The notes under the pieces: model-generated
What the model was told of the DNA's origin: nothing
Database searches by the model: none
What the model saw: the letters and a program-made list of their open reading frames with translations, nothing else
Assembly (NCBI RefSeq): GCF_003385515.1
Contig: NZ_QNVT01000008.1
Location: 1-64,000, forward strand
Length of the DNA stretch: 64,000 nt
DNA from: Chryseobacterium pennae
Lineage (GTDB): Bacteria; Bacteroidota; Bacteroidia; Flavobacteriales; Weeksellaceae
Direction: 5' to 3'
Shown: positions 45,401 through 53,323 of the stretch, piece after piece
Numbering within the stretch: position 1 is the first letter of the stretch
How the letters are laid out: every line of letters starts with the position of its first letter
Position numbers and translations under genes: made by a program

Positions 45401-47000
45401 TATAAGATCAGGAGATTTCAGGGAAACAATGATTCTACCTTTTAAAGTTGAAGAAAAAGGGTTTCTGCATCAGTTTTCCGTAATAGATAATAAAGCACAG
45501 GAAATTCAGTTGGATATTCCTGAATATATCAATGGCAGTCTGTTTTCATCTTATAATCTTTTTGAAAATACAGCACTGAAGATGTTTAATGATCTTGAAA
45601 GGCTGAAGAAGGAACCTCACGGATGTTTTGAACAGCTGTCTTCAACGGTGTATCCCAATATTTTTATTCTGGATTATTTAAAATCAAGCCAAAGGATAGA
45701 CAGCTCTACAGAAAGTCTGGTCATCAGAAACCTGAAAAAAGGCTTTCAAAAAATGCTGAGCTATAAAAATAAAGACGGTGGAGTAGGTTATTTTAACACT
45801 ACTGAATCAGATGTATCTCTTTCTGCATTTGCCTTACTGGAGTTTACAGACCTGAAAAAGCATATAGCTGTAGATCCTAAATTGATCCAGGAACTTTCAT
45901 CATTTATTTTATCAAAGAAAAGCGGAAACGGACTTTTTGAAGTAAGGAAATTTTACGAATCAAAATCAGCAACATATTCAGAATACTACTGGTCCAGAAA
46001 TATGTATGTTCTCTATGCATTGTCTAAGCTAGGTTTTAAGACAGAAATTGAGGATTCCTACCAGGTATTGCTGAACAGAGCTTTATTGAAAAACGACGCA
46101 TATCAATTAGCTTTACTGGCAAATATATCTGCTAATCTCGGAAAATCTAAAGAATATGATACTTTGGTATTTACTTTAAATAAGCAATTTGAAGATCTGA
46201 AATTTAAAGCTGAAACAACCTTTACCGGCTCCGGGGGAATTTCTGCTGATGCAGAAGCACTTTCCCTGTATATAATGGCGCTTCAGAAAGATGAAAAGCA
46301 TAATCAGAAAGCCATTGTAAAAGTAGCAGATATGCTGATGAGCTATAATGGAGTTTATGGATTTGGTTCTACTCAGGCAACAAGTCTGGCACTGCAGGCC
46401 CTGTCTCAGGTTTTTATAAAAAACGAACAACTATATAGCAATGATGTTCCTGTTATTAAAGTAAATAATGCATCAGTATCATCCGGTATAAACGTTTCAT
46501 CAGCTTATAAAACCGGAAATAATAAGATCAGTATCAGTTACCCGGCACAAGCAGGACTCTTCTATAACTTAGAATATCAATATTATACCTTACAGGCTCC
46601 GAAAAATGTTGATATACCTTTAATGATGGATACAAAATTAAAGTCTGAAAATTCCAGGGTAGGAGAAACCAGTCGGATGACCATTACAATTAAAAATAAA
46701 ATAAATAATCAGTTACCGATGACCGTTGCTAAAATTGGTATTCCTGCAGGACTGACTCTGCAAAGTGCTTTAATGAAGGATTTAATAGATAAAAAACAGA
46801 TTTCTTATTATGAGATTTTTGATAATTATCTGGTATTGTATTGGGAGCATTTCGGTGCAGAAGAAACGAAAACCATCAACCTTGATCTGAAAGTAGAATT
46901 TGCAGGAACCTATACAGGAAAATCAAGCAATGTATATCTCTATTATATGCCGGAAGCAAAATACTGGAACCAGGGAATAAAGGCTGAAGTTCTGCCGTAG
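42483..47000 (+). CDS. Alpha-2-macroglobulin-family protein with an internal SusC-type plug domain
   Basis: A 1505-residue exported protein. Signal peptide about 1-24. MG2-type macroglobulin domains occupy about 30-530 ('TYIQTNHVFYKPGEEMYFKIY'). A carboxypeptidase-regulatory-like domain lies at about 538-615 and a TonB plug at about 660-787 ('EEVILVGYGTAMNKKTNTSS', 'IRGASSIPNKSPLFVVDGVP', 'VLKDAAATAIYGSRAANGVV'). The A2M domain follows, with thioester motif 'GCFEQ' (Cys1048, Gln1051), then the alpha-helical thioester domain and the receptor-binding-like end. Bacterial A2Ms trap proteases covalently. The regulatory domain plus plug is exactly the N-terminal unit missing from the barrel encoded 5 bp upstream. 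No lipobox, so it may be held at the outer membrane by its plug. Confidence 0.88.
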   Translation: MNFKFTSYIILLTLLFSSVFLKAQNTFQDFGKEKTYIQTNHVFYKPGEEMYFKIYVVQGKNNLPAENSKVVNWEIIDPAGSVLTKSKYEVNNGYAEGYFSFANDMKGGIYKIRAYTNWMQNEEGKNAFEKEITLQKIVSPRILMKLDFPKKGYGPGDEVTADFSMRSLGNLPIPFYEADYVVTHNGETVTEGKLATDKEGKKLLKFRLPQILKSSDALLNIKVNFDGFTESISRNIPIVLNHLDVKFLPEGGTFISGVEQNIAFKILDEYEKPVDAVLNIYNQRDEKITEVSTYNFGMGSFLFSPKTGETYYAKVVNPEKITRIYHLPVPKNEGLVLNIKKENEKLSFKTASTQERDIILKGFFREKEIYSKELSLKNGISLFELPEKNFPVGICRFTLFENNVPIAERIVFTNKDQQLNIKVKPVKDYYQPREKVVLNIETTDGYNNPIPANLAISVVDDKLWTYADDKQNHIISWLLMDSELKGKIEKPQFYFDTKEEKADKSLDLVMLTNGYRYFEPIPEIIKTGKYKYLPEKKGTIYGVVEDENKNPVKADVFLVEINDMQILKQTTAENGKFYFSGMKYSDSYRVIAKSLKPRHKVKIRVLAYKLEINPLAEQKLKNIDLEEIIKESEIKETPKKTTPVTQSVRPEDFISSDSSKSNKNIEEVILVGYGTAMNKKTNTSSVSITANSEIKDSNYGSVLQGKVAGLYVIPAGDQQKGNIVIRGASSIPNKSPLFVVDGVPVENFNTAINPNDANSITVLKDAAATAIYGSRAANGVVIINSYTGSTTQNKFDITPQSYFAVMTIPSTALTHYSESKHFAYPEYKTTNTPYRFDYREALYWNPVVETDKNGKAKIEFYNSDATSTFRAITEGISASGLIGRDETTYAAQSLISIDAKIPQYLTRTDEMLIPVVIKNNSKEIRKMTMDVIVPNHVKLISSDSLITLKPLESGRLYAKIQTDEVVNSNIQFIIRSGDFRETMILPFKVEEKGFLHQFSVIDNKAQEIQLDIPEYINGSLFSSYNLFENTALKMFNDLERLKKEPHGCFEQLSSTVYPNIFILDYLKSSQRIDSSTESLVIRNLKKGFQKMLSYKNKDGGVGYFNTTESDVSLSAFALLEFTDLKKHIAVDPKLIQELSSFILSKKSGNGLFEVRKFYESKSATYSEYYWSRNMYVLYALSKLGFKTEIEDSYQVLLNRALLKNDAYQLALLANISANLGKSKEYDTLVFTLNKQFEDLKFKAETTFTGSGGISADAEALSLYIMALQKDEKHNQKAIVKVADMLMSYNGVYGFGSTQATSLALQALSQVFIKNEQLYSNDVPVIKVNNASVSSGINVSSAYKTGNNKISISYPAQAGLFYNLEYQYYTLQAPKNVDIPLMMDTKLKSENSRVGETSRMTITIKNKINNQLPMTVAKIGIPAGLTLQSALMKDLIDKKQISYYEIFDNYLVLYWEHFGAEETKTINLDLKVEFAGTYTGKSSNVYLYYMPEAKYWNQGIKAEVLP

Positions 47001-47014
47001 AAGGAGAGACAGAG

Positions 47015-47139
47015 GGCTGGAAGTTATGGAGATCATAAAGAATGACTATTATGTTTATTTGCCACTTTTTAAAGTGACTTTTATGACTTCCAATGTTCAT
47101 CCAACCTTAAAGTAACCTCCCTCTTCCCATCTTCCAGCC
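47015..47139. repeat. Palindromic intergenic repeat, family 2 copy A
   Basis: GGCTGGAAG (47015-47023) and CTTCCAGCC (47131-47139) are outer arms. Inner sequence (TTATGGAGATCATAAAG, TTTTATGACTTCC) pairs partly. A similar GGAAG/CTTCCAGCTTCC element lies at 59056-59123. Confidence 0.6.
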
Positions 47140-47195
47140 TTTACTCCTGTCCATTTGAAATAATTTTAATAATTTCCCACAGAAATTGATAACAC

Positions 47196-49196
47196 ATGAA
47201 AAAAAAGATTATAACCATATTAGGACTTTCTTTATTGGTAAGCTGTAAAACTCAACAGGCTTCGGACCCGTCAAAAGAAAACAAAACATACAGTATCAGA
47301 AAAGATAAAGATCAGGATGGTATTCCTAATAAGGAAGATCAATGTCCTGAAATAGCAGGGTTAGCTGAATTTAAGGGCTGTCCTGATACTGATGGAGATG
47401 GAATGACTGATAAAGAGGATGCTTGTCCGAATGTGGCAGGGCCAATTGAAAATAATGGCTGTCCGTGGCCTGATGCTGATGGGGACGGAGTCATTGATAA
47501 AGATGATGCCTGCCCAACTGTAACTGGACCTCCTGAGAATAAGGGCTGCCCATGGCCTGATACAGATGGAGATGGAGTTCTGGATAAAGATGATGCATGT
47601 CCTACTGTTCCGGGAGCACCAGAATATAATGGATGCCCAAAACCTAAAAGTTTGATAGCATATGAAGTAGTATCTTCAACAGGTCGAAGACCGTATACTG
47701 CTCGTCAAAAGACCAACAATACTCATGCTGTAATAAAAGAAATTAAAAAGCCTGGCATAAAGACCCTGAAGCCTGTTAATTATAATGATGAAGAATATGG
47801 CAAATTAGTGGAAAATCCATTCGAATTAACAAAGAAGCAGCCATTATCAACTTTTTCTATAGATGTAGACAATGCCTCTTATTCCAATATCAGGAGAATG
47901 ATTAATTATGGAGATAAAGTAGATAAGGATGCAGTAAGAGTAGAAGAAATGCTCAATTATTTTAAATATGATTATCCACAGCCTCAAAAGAACCAGCCAT
48001 TTTCTATTAATACTGAATATGGAAACGCTTCATGGAATTCTAAACATAAATTACTTAAAATAGGATTACAGGGAGAAAATATTCCGATGAATAACTTACC
48101 TGCATCCAACATTGTTTTTCTGATTGATGTTTCAGGATCTATGGATGAAGCCAATAAATTACCATTATTAAAATCCTCTCTTAAAGTTTTATTGGATCAG
48201 TTAAGGCCTCAGGACAAAGTAGGAATTGTGGTATATGCGGGAAATGCAGGAGTAGTATTACCTTCTACTTCAGCCGGAGAAAAAGCCCAAATCATTAAAG
48301 CCTTAGATAATCTTCAGGCAGGTGGAAGTACAGCAGGCGGACAGGGAATTGAACTTGCTTACAAACTAGCCCAGGAAAACTTTATAAAAGATGGAAATAA
48401 TAGAGTAGTATTAGCAACAGATGGTGATTTTAACGTGGGAGTATCTTCTACAGGAGGACTTGAGACGTTGATTGAAGAAAAAAGAAAGACTGGAATTTTT
48501 CTTACCTGCTTAGGGTATGGTATGGGGAATTATAAAGACAATAAAATGGAGACCTTGGCAGACAAGGGTAATGGAAATTACGCCTATATTGATAATATGC
48601 AGGAAGCCAATAAATTTTTGGGGCGTGAGTTTGCAGGAAGTATATACACTATAGCAAAAGATGTAAAGATCCAGATAGAGTTTAATCCGGAATTTGTACA
48701 GTCTTACCGTTTGATTGGATATGAAAACAGAAAGTTAAGGAATGAAGATTTTATAGATGATAAAATAGATGCTGGAGAATTAGGAAGCGGGCATACCGTT
48801 ACTGCTTTATACGAGATTATACCGATTGGCGCGCAGTCTGAGTTTATTCCAAAAGATACAAAACTGAAATATTCATCTTCTTCTAATGCAAAAAACTTCG
48901 ACAATGAATTGGCAACTGTTAAATTTCGTTATAAAAAACCGAATGAAGATAAAAGTCAGGAAATAACCAAAGTTATTGAAAAAGAGTCTTTATCTGAATC
49001 AAAAGTAAGTCCGGATTTTAAATTTGCTTCTTCCGTGGCATGGTTCGGGTTGGTTTTAAGAGAGTCTAAATTCATTAAAAATAAAGATCTGAAAGAGATT
49101 GGAAACCTCGCAAAAGAGGGAAGAAGTACAGATACAGAAGGGTACAGAGCAGAATTTATAAGATTGGTTGAAAGCTATAAAGCAATTAAGCAATAA
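47196..49196 (+). CDS. Lipoprotein with thrombospondin type-3 repeats and YfbK-type vWA module
   Basis: A 666-residue lipoprotein with lipobox LLVS-C17. Residues about 37-150 contain four calcium-binding TSP type-3 repeats ('[20 protein letters not shown]' type, three of them as 87-bp tandem units). After a linker, the rest (about 205-666) is the YfbK N-terminal part, a vWA domain with MIDAS Asp311-x-Ser-x-Ser ('[13 protein letters not shown]'), and DUF3520. The module is a close paralogue of the one in the plug/vWA protein, but here the anchor is a lipid and there is no plug. It is the last gene of the sigma/plug/A2M cluster, and probably an outer-membrane partner. A 195-bp gap with a palindromic repeat precedes it. 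Confidence 0.88.
   Translation: MKKKIITILGLSLLVSCKTQQASDPSKENKTYSIRKDKDQDGIPNKEDQCPEIAGLAEFKGCPDTDGDGMTDKEDACPNVAGPIENNGCPWPDADGDGVIDKDDACPTVTGPPENKGCPWPDTDGDGVLDKDDACPTVPGAPEYNGCPKPKSLIAYEVVSSTGRRPYTARQKTNNTHAVIKEIKKPGIKTLKPVNYNDEEYGKLVENPFELTKKQPLSTFSIDVDNASYSNIRRMINYGDKVDKDAVRVEEMLNYFKYDYPQPQKNQPFSINTEYGNASWNSKHKLLKIGLQGENIPMNNLPASNIVFLIDVSGSMDEANKLPLLKSSLKVLLDQLRPQDKVGIVVYAGNAGVVLPSTSAGEKAQIIKALDNLQAGGSTAGGQGIELAYKLAQENFIKDGNNRVVLATDGDFNVGVSSTGGLETLIEEKRKTGIFLTCLGYGMGNYKDNKMETLADKGNGNYAYIDNMQEANKFLGREFAGSIYTIAKDVKIQIEFNPEFVQSYRLIGYENRKLRNEDFIDDKIDAGELGSGHTVTALYEIIPIGAQSEFIPKDTKLKYSSSSNAKNFDNELATVKFRYKKPNEDKSQEITKVIEKESLSESKVSPDFKFASSVAWFGLVLRESKFIKNKDLKEIGNLAKEGRSTDTEGYRAEFIRLVESYKAIKQ
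47385..47645 (+). repeat. Three 87-bp tandem units encoding TSP type-3 repeats
   Basis: Units beginning at about 47385, 47472 and 47559 share the GAT-x-x-x-GATGG-GA pattern and end in TGTCC/TGCCC. They encode calcium-binding DxDGDGxxD loops. Confidence 0.8.
47812..49190 (+). repeat. vWA/DUF3520 module, copy 2 of the intra-window duplication
   Basis: Paralogous to 38270-39640; long identical stretches are mixed with more diverged ones. Confidence 0.85.
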
Positions 49197-49251
49197 TATA
49201 TTTACTAAGGGATAGATTTTTAATTTATTCAATGATCTTTACTTTGATCTC

Positions 49252-49288
49252 AAAATCCGTTTCATTCATTATGAAGCGGATTTTTACT
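49252..49288 (+). terminator. Terminator of the vWA/TSP3 gene
   Basis: AAAATCCGTTTCAT pairs with ATGAAGCGGATTTT over a 5-nt loop, then T residues. A second perfect 11-bp hairpin (TTCTAAGCATT at 49288-49298 with AATGCTTAGAA at 49310-49320) follows immediately. Confidence 0.75.
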
Positions 49289-49378
49289 TCTAAGCATTTC
49301 TGAAAATTTAATGCTTAGAAATAAAACTACACTGTAAAACAGTTTGTTAAGTAATGTGAGGCGGTTTTTTATATTTTA

Positions 49379-49398
49379 TTTTCAATAATTATTGAAAA
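49379..49398. promoter_or_regulatory. 20-bp palindromic operator before the GbsR-like gene
   Basis: TTTTCAATAATTATTGAAAA is a perfect inverted repeat just upstream of the -7 box. A variant occurs downstream of the gene, at 49991-50010. Confidence 0.7.
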
Positions 49399-49413
49399 TT
49401 CAAAAAATATAAT

Positions 49414-49421
49414 TACATTTG
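49414..49421 (+). promoter_or_regulatory. -7 box of the GbsR-like gene
   Basis: TACATTTG, 26 bp upstream of the ATG and 15 bp downstream of the palindrome. Confidence 0.65.
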
Positions 49422-49447
49422 TATCAGAAATTTAAAGTACAGACAAA

Positions 49448-49951
49448 ATGCAACTTTCAGAAGCTAAAGAAAAATACATTCAGACCTGGGGAACTTTTGC
49501 AACCAACTGGGGAATCAACAGAACGATGGCACAGGTGCATGCATTGCTTTTGGCGAGTGGTAAACCATTGTCTACCGATGAGGTGATGCAAGAACTGGAA
49601 ATTTCAAGAGGGAACGCCAATATGAACCTTCGTGCTTTGATAGACTGGGGCATTGTAAGAAAAGAATTCATAAAAGGAGATCGTAAAGAATACTTCGTTG
49701 CGGAGAAAGATGTATGGTATCTTTTCAAACAAATTACCAAAGAAAGAAGAAAAAGAGAGATTGAGCCGGTCATTTCTTTTCTGGAAGAATTAAGGAATAT
49801 TGAAGATAACGATTCGGAGGAAGCAAAGGAATTCATCAAGTTAATGGATGATTTCAGCTCTGTAACCGGTAAGATCAACAATATTATGGATCTGGCGATT
49901 AAAAGTGACGATCACTGGCTGGTAGGCAAAATTACCAACCTGTTGAAATAA
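49448..49951 (+). CDS. GbsR/MarR-family transcriptional regulator
   Basis: A 167-residue winged-helix regulator of the GbsR type: 'FATNWGINRTMAQVHALLLASGKPLSTDEVMQELEISRGNANMNLRALIDWGIVRKEF' is the wHTH with its recognition helix (SRGNANMNL). The C-terminal helices probably dimerise. There is no signal peptide. A perfect TTTTCA-N8-TGAAAA palindrome overlaps its promoter region, and a second lies in front of the following membrane-protein genes. Autoregulation and control of the downstream run are therefore likely. The ligand is unknown. Confidence 0.9.
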   Translation: MQLSEAKEKYIQTWGTFATNWGINRTMAQVHALLLASGKPLSTDEVMQELEISRGNANMNLRALIDWGIVRKEFIKGDRKEYFVAEKDVWYLFKQITKERRKREIEPVISFLEELRNIEDNDSEEAKEFIKLMDDFSSVTGKINNIMDLAIKSDDHWLVGKITNLLK

Positions 49952-49990
49952 AATAGAAAGGGATGAAGATCCTTTTTTATTTTAATTAAA

Positions 49991-50010
49991 TTTTCAGAAA
50001 TTATTGAAAA
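49991..50010. promoter_or_regulatory. Second TTTTCA/TTGAAAA palindrome before the membrane-gene run
   Basis: TTTTCAGAAATTATTGAAAA shares 18 of 20 positions with the operator at 49379-49398 and lies before the first gene of the downstream run. Confidence 0.65.
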
Positions 50011-50130
50011 TATAATATTTTTAAAATATTCAATATTATTTCATATCTGATTTTCCTTAGCATCAGTTCCTATATTACGATTGACGTAGGAAGAAGATGT
50101 TATGAGGCAGGAAAAGGTTATTTAAAATAT

Positions 50131-50370
50131 TTGCTTCATGATGAAAATCTCTGCCTGACTATTAACAGAATTCTTCTTGGATGTTATTATCTGTTGAATT
50201 TAGGTTATATCGCTATAAGCCTTACAAACTGGGAAAGAATAGGCAATATAGAAGAGATGATAAAAATAACTGCTGTACGAATTGGGGGAATTATCTTAAT
50301 CTTATGTGGATTGCACTATACGAATATTTTCACCTTGTATTTTTTGAGAAAAAAACTAACATTTAAATAA
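50131..50370 (+). CDS. Small membrane protein, start uncertain or lost
   Basis: The annotated part (TTG start, 79 residues) has two membrane helices ('LLGCYYLLNLGYIAISLT' and 'IGGIILILCGLHYTNIFTLYF'). The same frame is open back to 50008 and encodes a further hydrophobic stretch ('IISYLIFLSISSYITIDVGRR', then 'YEAGKGYLKY'). That stretch aligns in layout with the paralogue encoded next, but no ATG, GTG or TTG exists in it. Translation may begin at an ATT or ATA codon near 50017-50026, or the true start has been lost and this is a decaying gene. It is probably cotranscribed with the next gene (7-bp gap). Confidence 0.55.
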   Translation: MLHDENLCLTINRILLGCYYLLNLGYIAISLTNWERIGNIEEMIKITAVRIGGIILILCGLHYTNIFTLYFLRKKLTFK

Positions 50371-50377
50371 TACTATT

Positions 50378-50779
50378 ATGGCACTTACAGTTTTAACTAC
50401 CACGTATAATTTTTCCGCTTACATGATCTATTTACCTATTGTAATAACCCTTACAGTTCTGGTATCACAGTTTCTGTTCAAAAATTCAAAAGCATTTATG
50501 ATTGATATTTTTCATCAGAAAAAAGACATCGCTATGGCAACAAATTCCCTTTTTAAGATTGGTTTTTACCTTCTGAATATAGGTTTTGCATTATGTATTA
50601 TCGAGTTTTTTCAAATTGAGAGTATTGAAAGATTAGTGGTTGCCCTGAGCAAAAAGATTGGCGGTTTCTCCATTTATCTTGGAATAATGATGCTTTTAAA
50701 CCTATTGTTATTCCTGAAAGGCCGTAAACACGCATTAAATAAAGAAAACCAGATTAAAAATGAAAACATTGATCTTTAA
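50378..50779 (+). CDS. Small membrane protein, paralogue of the preceding one
   Basis: A 133-residue protein with three predicted helices (about 17-34, 60-78 and 92-113). The order 'FKIGFYLLNIGFALCIIEFFQIESIERLVVALSKKIGGFSIYLGIMMLLNLLLF' mirrors the preceding protein ('LGCYYLLNLGYIAISL...IGGIILILCGLHYTNIFTLYF'), so the two are tandem duplicates. The function is unknown. It is part of the GbsR-associated run. Confidence 0.75.
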   Translation: MALTVLTTTYNFSAYMIYLPIVITLTVLVSQFLFKNSKAFMIDIFHQKKDIAMATNSLFKIGFYLLNIGFALCIIEFFQIESIERLVVALSKKIGGFSIYLGIMMLLNLLLFLKGRKHALNKENQIKNENIDL

Positions 50780-50857
50780 GATCTGGATGTATCTTACTTT
50801 CAGATCAAAACACAAACGAACCCGGGGAGATTTTCTTAACCTTTAAAATAAAACACG

Positions 50858-51229
50858 ATGAAAAAGTTTATAAAATATGACCTTTATATACAGATATTCT
50901 TCATGATAACCGGAGTTCTTGTTGCGATCATTAAAGGTTGGAACGGATGGATATTCTTTTACTTTATTGTAGGGTTCCCTCAGTTAGTAAGTTTTCTAGT
51001 TAAAATTTTTCTTAAAGTCAAAATATCACCGCTCTTTCTGATCTATGGAATGGTAATACTGCCTGTGTGGATTTCTATAGTAATAATATTAATACTGAGA
51101 ACAAGTGGGATTGATTATCAAATTACAGCTATTCCCATATGTATTGTAATAGCAGCATTTTTCTATAGCCCTTTTATGGCATTATTATATGTTTTTGAAA
51201 GCCATAATCTGTATAAATCTTTAAAATAA
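50858..51229 (+). CDS. Hypothetical membrane protein
   Basis: A 123-residue protein with four hydrophobic helices (about 9-27, 31-50, 55-78 and 86-110). No family is recognised. It starts 78 bp after the previous gene and ends 5 bp before the DCC-family gene, with which it is surely cotranscribed. Confidence 0.7.
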   Translation: MKKFIKYDLYIQIFFMITGVLVAIIKGWNGWIFFYFIVGFPQLVSFLVKIFLKVKISPLFLIYGMVILPVWISIVIILILRTSGIDYQITAIPICIVIAAFFYSPFMALLYVFESHNLYKSLK

Positions 51230-51234
51230 ATATC

Positions 51235-52047
51235 ATGAAAACGCTTAAAAACCACACCCTGATCTACGACAATGAATGTCCCATGTGCGCCATGTATTCC
51301 AAAGGTTTTACAAAATCTGGGATGCTGGATGCAGAAGGAAGAGAAGCCTTTACGGAGATATCAGTCAGAAATAAAAACCTGGTCGATTTTAACCGGGCAA
51401 AAAATGAGATTGCGCTGGTAGACCATGAAAATAATAAAGTGATTTACGGTCTGGATAGCCTGTTGCTGATCATTGGAAATTCATTTCCGTTATTAGTAAA
51501 GATTGCAAAATTGCAACCTCTGTATTGGTTCTTTAGGAAGTTATATTCCTTTGTATCCTATAACCGTAAACAGATCATTCCATCCAAAAATGATTATACA
51601 GAAAAGTCATGTGTTCCGACTTTTAATCTGAAATACAGATTGTCTTATATCGCTTTTGTGGCCATATTTTCAGCGTATATTTTAAGTTTATATTCAGGAA
51701 AGCTTGGTGTCAATCTAACGCCGAATTTCTTAAGAGAATTATCCGTATGCTTAGGTCAGATCCTTTGGCAAACCTTATTTTTAAAAAGCTATTTAAAAGA
51801 TAAGATTTGGGACTACCTTGGAAATATGATGACCGTTTCCTTACTGGGAACCTTGCTCTTAATTCCTGCTTTGCTTGTTAGTTTTATGTCGATTTTCTAT
51901 CTCATCTATTTCGGAGTTGTAGTATTCATCATGTTTATTGAACATCTGAGAAGATGCAGAATTTTAAAACTGAATTACTTTCCTACCATTTCATGGATGT
52001 TGTTCAGATTAACGGCACTGGCCATCATCATTTTGACCACCATTTGA
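51235..52047 (+). CDS. DCC (DUF393) thiol-disulfide oxidoreductase fused to a membrane domain
   Basis: A 270-residue protein. The N-terminal 110 residues match the DCC/DUF393 family: 'LIYDNECPMCAMYSKGF' with the Cys15-x2-Cys18 redox pair, and 'VIYGLDSLLLIIG' where the family has G-x-x-A/S-L. The C-terminal part (about 135-270) holds four hydrophobic helices. DCC proteins are thioredoxin-fold, of poorly known role. The membrane fusion suggests redox chemistry at the inner membrane. It lies 5 bp after the previous gene and 11 bp before the SRPBCC gene. Confidence 0.85.
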   Translation: MKTLKNHTLIYDNECPMCAMYSKGFTKSGMLDAEGREAFTEISVRNKNLVDFNRAKNEIALVDHENNKVIYGLDSLLLIIGNSFPLLVKIAKLQPLYWFFRKLYSFVSYNRKQIIPSKNDYTEKSCVPTFNLKYRLSYIAFVAIFSAYILSLYSGKLGVNLTPNFLRELSVCLGQILWQTLFLKSYLKDKIWDYLGNMMTVSLLGTLLLIPALLVSFMSIFYLIYFGVVVFIMFIEHLRRCRILKLNYFPTISWMLFRLTALAIIILTTI

Positions 52048-52058
52048 AAATTATTGAG

Positions 52059-52520
52059 ATGTCAAGAATTTATTTAGAAACCCTTATTGAAGCTGATATT
52101 CAAACTGTTTTTGATTTAGCAAGAAATATAGATTTACACCAGCAGTCAACCTCAAGAACCCACGAAAAAGCAATAGCAGGTCGCACATCCGGTCTGATTG
52201 AAGAAAATGAAACCGTAACCTGGAGAGCAAAACATTTGGGAGTGTACCAAACCCTTACCACAAAGATCATCAGTATGGAAAAACCCAATCAGTTTACCGA
52301 TGAAATGCAGAAAGGTGCTTTCAAATCCCTACATCATCAGCATATTTTTAAAACAGTAAATGATAAAACAATGATGACAGATATCTTTGATTTCGAATCT
52401 CCACTGGGAATAATAGGAAAAATATTCAATAAGCTTTTCCTCAGAAATTACCTCAAAAAATTTCTGCTGGAAAGAAACCGATTAATTAAAACGATTGCAG
52501 AATCAAAACACAGACAGTAA
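52059..52520 (+). CDS. SRPBCC-family (START-like) ligand-binding protein
   Basis: A 153-residue protein from the ATG at 52059. A longer frame overlapping the previous gene is rejected because its first 35 residues are not SRPBCC-like. It begins with the typical 'RIYLETLIEADIQTVFDLARNIDLH' strand and helix, then 'ENETVTWRAKHLGVYQTLTTKII' and a final long helix 'LKKFLLERNRLIKTIAE'. The fold makes a hydrophobic pocket for lipids or aromatic ligands. In other bacteria such genes often sit beside TIGR01777 epimerases, as here. Confidence 0.85.
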   Translation: MSRIYLETLIEADIQTVFDLARNIDLHQQSTSRTHEKAIAGRTSGLIEENETVTWRAKHLGVYQTLTTKIISMEKPNQFTDEMQKGAFKSLHHQHIFKTVNDKTMMTDIFDFESPLGIIGKIFNKLFLRNYLKKFLLERNRLIKTIAESKHRQ

Positions 52521-52553
52521 TACAAACAAATTAATCAAACAAGAAAACACATC

Positions 52554-53258
52554 ATGAATTTTTTAAAAGCAGAATGGCGAAAGTTAGCCATCATCAATTA
52601 CGAAATAAATCCGGATATAGTATTAAAATACCTTCCGAAAGGCACGGAACTGGATTTTTATAAAGGTAAATGTTATGTAAGTGTTGTCGGTTTTATGTTT
52701 TTAAATACAAAATTACTGGGCTTGCCTATTCCTTTTCACCGAAATTTTGAAGAGGTAAATCTCAGATTCTATGTAAAGAAATACGAAAATGGAGAATGGA
52801 AAAGAGGAGTTGTCTTTATTAAGGAGATTGTTCCGAAGCCGGCCTTAAGTTTTGTAGCGAATTCTCTCTACAAGGAAAACTATCATACCCTGCCGATGAA
52901 AAATCTGATTCATCATAAGGAAGATGAATTGCTGATCCGATATTCATGGAAAGACAAAATTTGGCATTCTATTCAGATTACAGCAGAGAACAAGGCACAG
53001 CCTATGGAAACTGATTCAGAATTTGAATTCATTACAGAACATTATTACGGTTTTACTAGGAAAGAAAATAAAACCTCAGAATATGAAGTCTGCCACCCCA
53101 AATGGGATTGTTATCAGGTGAGAGACTATCAGTTGGAAATTGATTTTAAGAAGATGTATGGGAGTGATTTTGAATGTCTTAATAATAAGGAGCCTATTTC
53201 AGTGATGTTGGCAGAAGGTTCTGAAATCCAGGTAAAAACCAAGAGATACATTATTTGA
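52554..53258 (+). CDS. DUF2071 (YqjF-like) family protein
   Basis: A 234-residue soluble protein with the DUF2071 opening 'FLKAEWRKLAIINYEINPDIVLKYLPKGTELDFYKGKCYVSVVGFMF' and the conserved 'NLRFYVKKYENGEWKRGVVFIKEIVPKPALSFVANSLYKENYHT'. Its biochemical function is unknown. It belongs to the GbsR-associated run (33 bp after the SRPBCC gene). Confidence 0.9.
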   Translation: MNFLKAEWRKLAIINYEINPDIVLKYLPKGTELDFYKGKCYVSVVGFMFLNTKLLGLPIPFHRNFEEVNLRFYVKKYENGEWKRGVVFIKEIVPKPALSFVANSLYKENYHTLPMKNLIHHKEDELLIRYSWKDKIWHSIQITAENKAQPMETDSEFEFITEHYYGFTRKENKTSEYEVCHPKWDCYQVRDYQLEIDFKKMYGSDFECLNNKEPISVMLAEGSEIQVKTKRYII

Positions 53259-53323
53259 CAATAATGATTTTCAATAAATTGTAACTTATATCAACGCACC
53301 TAATGAACCTTTAAAATACAGAA

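Noticed and set aside
47306..47650. CRISPR-like regular repeat
   Set aside because: The 87-bp periodicity is coding and gives calcium-binding TSP type-3 repeats; there are no unique spacers between constant repeats.
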